A stretch of DNA of 64,000 bases from Sphagnum compactum (taxonomy: Eukaryota > Bryophyta > Sphagnopsida > Sphagnales), in the NCBI GenBank assembly GCA_965153455.1, contig OZ234501.1, positions 16,293,427 to 16,357,426 on the forward strand, written 5' to 3'. A model generated the notes under the pieces. That model was not told the origin of the DNA and made no database searches. It saw nothing but the letters and a program-made list of their open reading frames with translations. This document shows positions 60,188-64,000 of this stretch, piece after piece. Every line of letters starts with the position of its first letter. Position 1 is the stretch's first letter. The position numbers and the translations under genes were made by a program.

Positions 60188-61510
60188 GAATATCGGTTGG
60201 TAATCGACAGATGTTTAGAGAAGGCATAAGAGTTGTGATCGACAATGTCCTAGGGCAAAACACGAATGACTCGAGCCCAGTCAAACCAACCTGCAACCTG
60301 TAACCATAGGAAAATGCAGTTCTGATTTCAATGTACGCATTGATTTTTCCGAACAGAACATCTACACAAGATCAAATTCCTGCACACACCGAAGACGTTT
60401 GGTCCGTGCACTTACCGGGTCTCAATGCCGGAATAAGGGTTCAGGCGTATATATGTATTCGAATTTGCCATGCCATCCAACCACCGTGCTCCGTGCGCCC
60501 CGTGGCCCCCTGCAAAGCATGGAAGTGTGCGAGTGGAAAGACGAAAACAACATTGATTCTATCCTCCAAATGCTCAAAGCTCTGTAAACCGATACATCCT
60601 AAACCAATGTCTGCATGCACACTGTGTTATTTTGGTGTTGGGTCGACAAACATCCGTTTCGCCGGCACCAAGTGACTTCATTGAAACATGAAAAAATCAC
60701 TGCAAAGATATCAGGTGCAATCGCACAAATTTTTCTTGCCATCTCATAATTCCATGTATGAAAAACAAGCTCAATCTTACAACCCTCTACACCATTCACA
60801 CGAGAGTTCTCCGTTCCCGACGACTTTTTCACTGTGCTCCAAAGACACTGTGACAACGACCCCGAATCAAGTTTTGAGAGGGAAACGAATGCGGATGATG
60901 GTGTATGGTTGATATTTTGATACCTATACATATTGCTCGTTGCGCTCACGCAGATGTTTGTGCAGGCATCAGGGTTACAATTGAAAATCGAAGCTCCATA
61001 TACCAATAACACCGGCTTTGTCGAATCCACCTCAATCAACCCTGCAGACACACGAAATCGAATTCTGGGTGTTGGTGATCTTACCCAACACCGACATCCC
61101 TTCAATAGGAAAGTGTTCAAATTCGTGCATACAGCCCTTAAGGTAGTTCTACACATGTGCTTACTTGGATAAGTTCGCACATACACGGAGTTGGACTTGC
61201 GATGTGATCTGACGTCTGTGCTCCTTCTGCATCCTCGCTCCTGTAAAACAGTGAAGGGCGGGAGTTGACAGATGAAAACAGCACAGGTTCCATGTGTACA
61301 ACAGACTCGGAATGCACGCACTTCAAATGTTCGGGGCTGCGCAAACCAATATAGCGTGAACTAATGTTTGCACACTATGGTAATTGGGGATTGTGTGGAC
61401 AAACATTAATTTCACCCACACAGAGAACGTCTTTGAACCACCAGAAATTTCTACGGATTTATCAAGGCGGGTCATACAAGTTCTGTTGCGATCTCCCAGG
61501 GAGAACAAAG
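60188..61510. other. Subtelomeric spacer
   Basis: It probably includes the promoter of the helicase gene, but no element can be named. A diverged direct repeat is visible: 60567-60665 (CAAATGCTCAAAGCTCTGTA...) resembles 61320-61412 (CAAATGTTCGGGGCTGCGCA...). The unit spacing is about 750 bp. Confidence 0.5.
60599..61321 (-). CDS. Hypothetical open frame, 240 codons, cysteine-rich
   Basis: I do not recognise this frame. It is rich in Cys, Ser and Thr, has no clear domain, signal peptide or membrane segment, and begins inside one copy of a diverged subtelomeric repeat. Its length is more than I expect by chance at this composition, yet no homology cue supports it. It lies between the telomere and the helicase gene, on the same strand and in the same phase as the helicase frame, with a gap of about 410 bases. 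Confidence 0.22.
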   Translation of the reverse strand: MRAFRVCCTHGTCAVFICQLPPFTVLQERGCRRSTDVRSHRKSNSVYVRTYPSKHMCRTTLRAVCTNLNTFLLKGCRCWVRSPTPRIRFRVSAGLIEVDSTKPVLLVYGASIFNCNPDACTNICVSATSNMYRYQNINHTPSSAFVSLSKLDSGSLSQCLWSTVKKSSGTENSRVNGVEGCKIELVFHTWNYEMARKICAIAPDIFAVIFSCFNEVTWCRRNGCLSTQHQNNTVCMQTLV

Positions 61511-62960
61511 GGGTTTAGGGTTTAGGGTTTAGGGTTTTAGGGTTTTAAACCCAGGGTTTAGGGTTTAGGGTTTTAGGATTTAGGGTTTAGCGGTTTAGGG
61601 TTTAGGGGTTTAGGGTTTAGGGTTTAGGGTTTTAGGGTTTAGGGTTTTAGGGTTTAGGGTTTAGGGTTTAGGGTTTAAGGGTTTAGGGTTTAGGGTTTAG
61701 GTTTAGGGTTTAGGGTTTAGGGTTTAGGGTTTAGGGTTTAGGGTTTTTAGGGTTTAGGGTTTAGGGTTTAGGTTTAGGGTTTAGGGTTTAGGGTTTAGGG
61801 TTTAGGGTTTAGGGTTTAGGGTTTAGGGTTTAGGGTTTAGGGTTTAGGGTTTAGGGTTTAGGGTTTAGGGTTTAGGGTTTAGGGTTTAGGGTTTAGGGTT
61901 TAGGGTTTAGGGTTTAGGGTTTAGGGTTTAGGGTTTAGGGTTTAGGGTTTAGGGTTTAGGGTTTAGGGTTTAGGGTTTAGGGTTTAGGGTTTAGGGTTTA
62001 GGGTTTAGGGTTTAGGGTTTAGGGTTTAGGGTTTAGGGTTTAGGGTTTAGGGTTTAGGGTTTAGGGTTTAGGGTTTAGGGTTTAGGGTTTAGGGTTTAGG
62101 GTTTAGGGTTTAGGGTTTAGGGTTTAGGGTTTAGGGTTTAGGGTTTAGGGTTTAGGGTTTAGGGTTTAGGGTTTAGGGTTTAGGGTTTAGGGTTTAGGGT
62201 TTAGGGTTTAGGGTTTAGGGTTTAGGGTTTAGGGTTTAGGGTTTAGGGTTTAGGGTTTAGGGTTTAGGGTTTAGGGTTTAGGGTTTAGGGTTTAGGGTTT
62301 AGGGTTTAGGGTTTAGGGTTTAGGGTTTAGGGTTTAGGGTTTAGGGTTTAGGGTTTAGGGTTTAGGGTTTAGGGTTTAGGGTTTAGGGTTTAGGGTTTAG
62401 GGTTTAGGGTTTAGGGTTTAGGGTTTAGGGTTTAGGGTTTAGGGTTTAGGGTTTAGGGTTTAGGGTTTAGGGTTTAGGGTTTAGGGTTTAGGGTTTAGGG
62501 TTTAGGGTTTAGGGTTTAGGGTTTAGGGTTTAGGGTTTAGGGTTTAGGGTTTAGGGTTTAGGGTTTAGGGTTTAGGGTTTAGGGTTTAGGGTTTAGGGTT
62601 TAGGGTTTAGGGTTTAGGGTTTAGGGTTTAGGGTTTAGGGTTTAGGGTTTAGGGTTTAGGGTTTAGGGTTTAGGGTTTAGGGTTTAGGGTTTAGGGTTTA
62701 GGGTTTAGGGTTTAGGGTTTAGGGTTTAGGGTTTAGGGTTTAGGGTTTAGGGTTTAGGGTTTAGGGTTTAGGGTTTAGGGTTTAGGGTTTAGGGTTTAGG
62801 GTTTAGGGTTTAGGGTTTAGGGTTTAGGGTTTAGGGTTTAGGGTTTAGGGTTTAGGGTTTAGGGTTTAGGGTTTAGGGTTTAGGGGTTTAGGGTTTAGGG
62901 TTTAGGGTTTGGGTTTAGGGTTTAGGGTTTAGGGTTTAGGGTTTGGGTTTAGGGGTTTAG
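61511..62960 (+). repeat. Plant-type telomere array (TTTAGGG)n
   Basis: Bases 61511-61776 hold TTTAGGG units mixed with TTTTAGGG, TTAGGG-shift and GGGG variants, the usual pattern of the inner telomere. From about 61777 to 62880 the array is perfect, near 157 units. After 62880 variants return. The G-rich strand reads 5' to 3' toward the right edge, so the chromosome end is on the right. Confidence 0.97.
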
Positions 62961-63300
62961 GGTGTTGGGTTGGTTAGGGTTTTGGGGTGTAGGGTTTAGG
63001 GTTTGGTTTAGGGTTTAGGGGTTAGGGGTTTAGGGGTTGGGGGTTGTGGGTGTTAGGGTTTAGGGGTTTTGGGTTTGGTTTGGGGTTAGGGGTGTGGGTT
63101 GGGGTGTGGGTTTAGGGTGGTGTGGGTTTAGGGTGGTGGGTTTGGGTTTGGGTTTGGGTGTTGGGGTGGGGTGGTGGGTGTGGGTTGGGTTGGGGTGTGG
63201 GGTTTGGGGTGGTGGGTTTGGGTTTTGGGTGGTGGGTTGGGGGGTTGGGGTTGAGGGTGAGGAGTAGGATTTTAGGTGGGTGGTTTTGTGTGTGTGTTTT
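62961..63300 (+). repeat. Degenerate G/T-rich telomere-like tract
   Basis: The unit loses its A and becomes GGGTTTGGGTT, GGGTGTGGG and GGTGGGTTTGGG. The period is irregular. This is distal to the perfect array, where telomerase-made DNA should be most regular, so real variant repeats and sequencing error both need to be considered. The 62-codon frame at 63122-63310 is low-complexity Gly/Trp/Val and is not a gene. Confidence 0.8.
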
Positions 63301-64000
63301 AAGAGTTTAGGTTTAGTTAGTTTAGGTTTAAAGGTTTAAAGTTTAAAGTTTAAATTTTAAAGTTTAAAGTTTAGTTAAATTTTAAGTTTTAAAGTTATTT
63401 AAGTTTAAATTTTAAAGTTAAAGTTTAAATTGTAAAGTTTAAAGTTTAAAGTTTAAAGTTTAAAGTTTAATGTTTAAGTTTAAAGTTTAAATTTTTTAAA
63501 GTTAAAAGTTTAAAGTTTAAAGTTTTAAAGTTAAAGTTTAAAGTTTTAAAGTTTAAAGTTTAAATTTTAAGTTTAAATTTTAAATTTAAAGTTTTAAATT
63601 TTAAAAGTTTAAATTTATTAAAGTTTTAAAGTTTAAAGTTTTAAATTTTAAATTTTAATTTAAGTTTAAAGTTTAAATTTATTAATTTTAAAGTTAAAGT
63701 TTAAAGTTTAAATTTTAATTTAAATTTAAAGTTTTAAGTTTAAATTACAGTTTTAAAGTTTAAGTTTAAAGTTTAAATTTTAAATTTAAATTTAAAGTAA
63801 TTAATTTTAAAGTTTTAAATTTAAATTTAAAGTTAAAGTTTTAAATTTAATTTTAAATTTTAAATTTTAATTTTAGTTTAAACTTAATTAAATTTTCACA
63901 TTTACTAAATTAAAAGTTTAAAGTTTAAATTTTAAATTTTAAAGTTTAAATTTTAAATTTTAATTTTAAATTTAAAGTTTAAATTTTAAAGTTTAAATTT
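63301..64000 (+). repeat. Seven-base array with unit TTTAAAG
   Basis: The last 700 bases are built of GTTTAAA units with frequent TTTTAAA, TTTAAATTT and TTAAG variants. The period stays near seven, as in the telomere. Changing two G bases of TTTAGGG to A gives TTTAAAG. The tract runs to the edge of the window. Confidence 0.85.

Noticed and set aside
55434-60229. Many frames of 60-200 codons on both strands across the helicase gene
   Set aside because: Shadow frames caused by GC-rich coding sequence; the 1,418-codon frame alone carries the motifs.
63122-63310. 62-codon Gly/Trp/Val frame
   Set aside because: Translation of degenerate telomere-like G/T repeats.
1-64000. CRISPR array, tRNA or rRNA genes
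   Set aside because: All repeats seen are plain tandem or transposon repeats; no cloverleaf or rRNA core sequence was recognised.

Overview
The window reads as the right-hand end of a plant chromosome, or of a close streptophyte relative. It ends in about 1.4 kb of (TTTAGGG)n with the G-rich strand running outward. It also carries a plant-type LTR element with the classic TGGTATCAGAGC primer-binding site, a Ty3/gypsy gag-pol, a LINE and Helitron ends. Nothing narrows the species further. A bryophyte, lycophyte, fern or streptophyte alga fits better than a flowering plant, but that is inference. There is no rRNA, tRNA or CRISPR array that I can support, and almost all recognisable coding sequence belongs to mobile elements.

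Layout. 1-11.6 kb: AT-rich DNA without a recognisable gene. 11.6-16.6 kb: tandem repeats (180-bp and 117-bp families) and Helitron ends, including a head-to-tail Helitron junction. 16.7-22.9 kb: a minus-strand Ty3/gypsy element (gag, protease, RT, RNase H, DD35E integrase, PBS). 24.4-29.3 kb: a plus-strand LINE (ORF1-like part, endonuclease, RT, terminal zinc motif, GAAA tail). 29.5-34.5 kb: mosaic repeats. 34.7-35.9 kb: the one intact ordinary gene, an AIG1/GIMAP-like GTPase. 36.1-36.6 kb: a complete small Helitron. 36.6-46 kb: AT-rich DNA with two solo LTRs, a copia-like 5' LTR and a probable minus-strand Helitron. 49.7-52.2 kb: eight copies of a 336-bp satellite. 52.5-55.0 kb: a tandem duplication split by a third solo LTR. 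55.4-60.2 kb: a GC-richer, intronless reading frame for a C2H2/OrsD - tyrosine-recombinase-like - RecQ helicase protein. 60.2-61.5 kb: subtelomeric spacer. 61.5-64 kb: telomere repeats, ending in an odd tail whose unit drifts to TTTAAAG.

Two things stand out. First, the protein at 55.4-60.2 kb resembles the telomere-linked helicases of fungi. It combines a DNA-binding zinc module, a tyrosine recombinase signature (R578, K612, R701, H727, Y736) and a RecQ core with its zinc domain, and it lies 1.3 kb from a telomere in what looks like a plant. That suggests a telomere-associated mobile or self-maintaining element. Second, the gypsy gag-pol frame (5,376 nt) and the LINE frame (4,377 nt) each stay in one reading frame from end to end, yet carry 17 and 14 internal stops. 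Every stop can be reached by one C-to-T change from CAG, CAA or CGA, and TAG predominates (21 of 31). The helicase frame has one such stop (TGA) inside its zinc domain. Decay by deamination of methylated cytosine is the simplest reading; recoding or editing of stops is the more exotic one.
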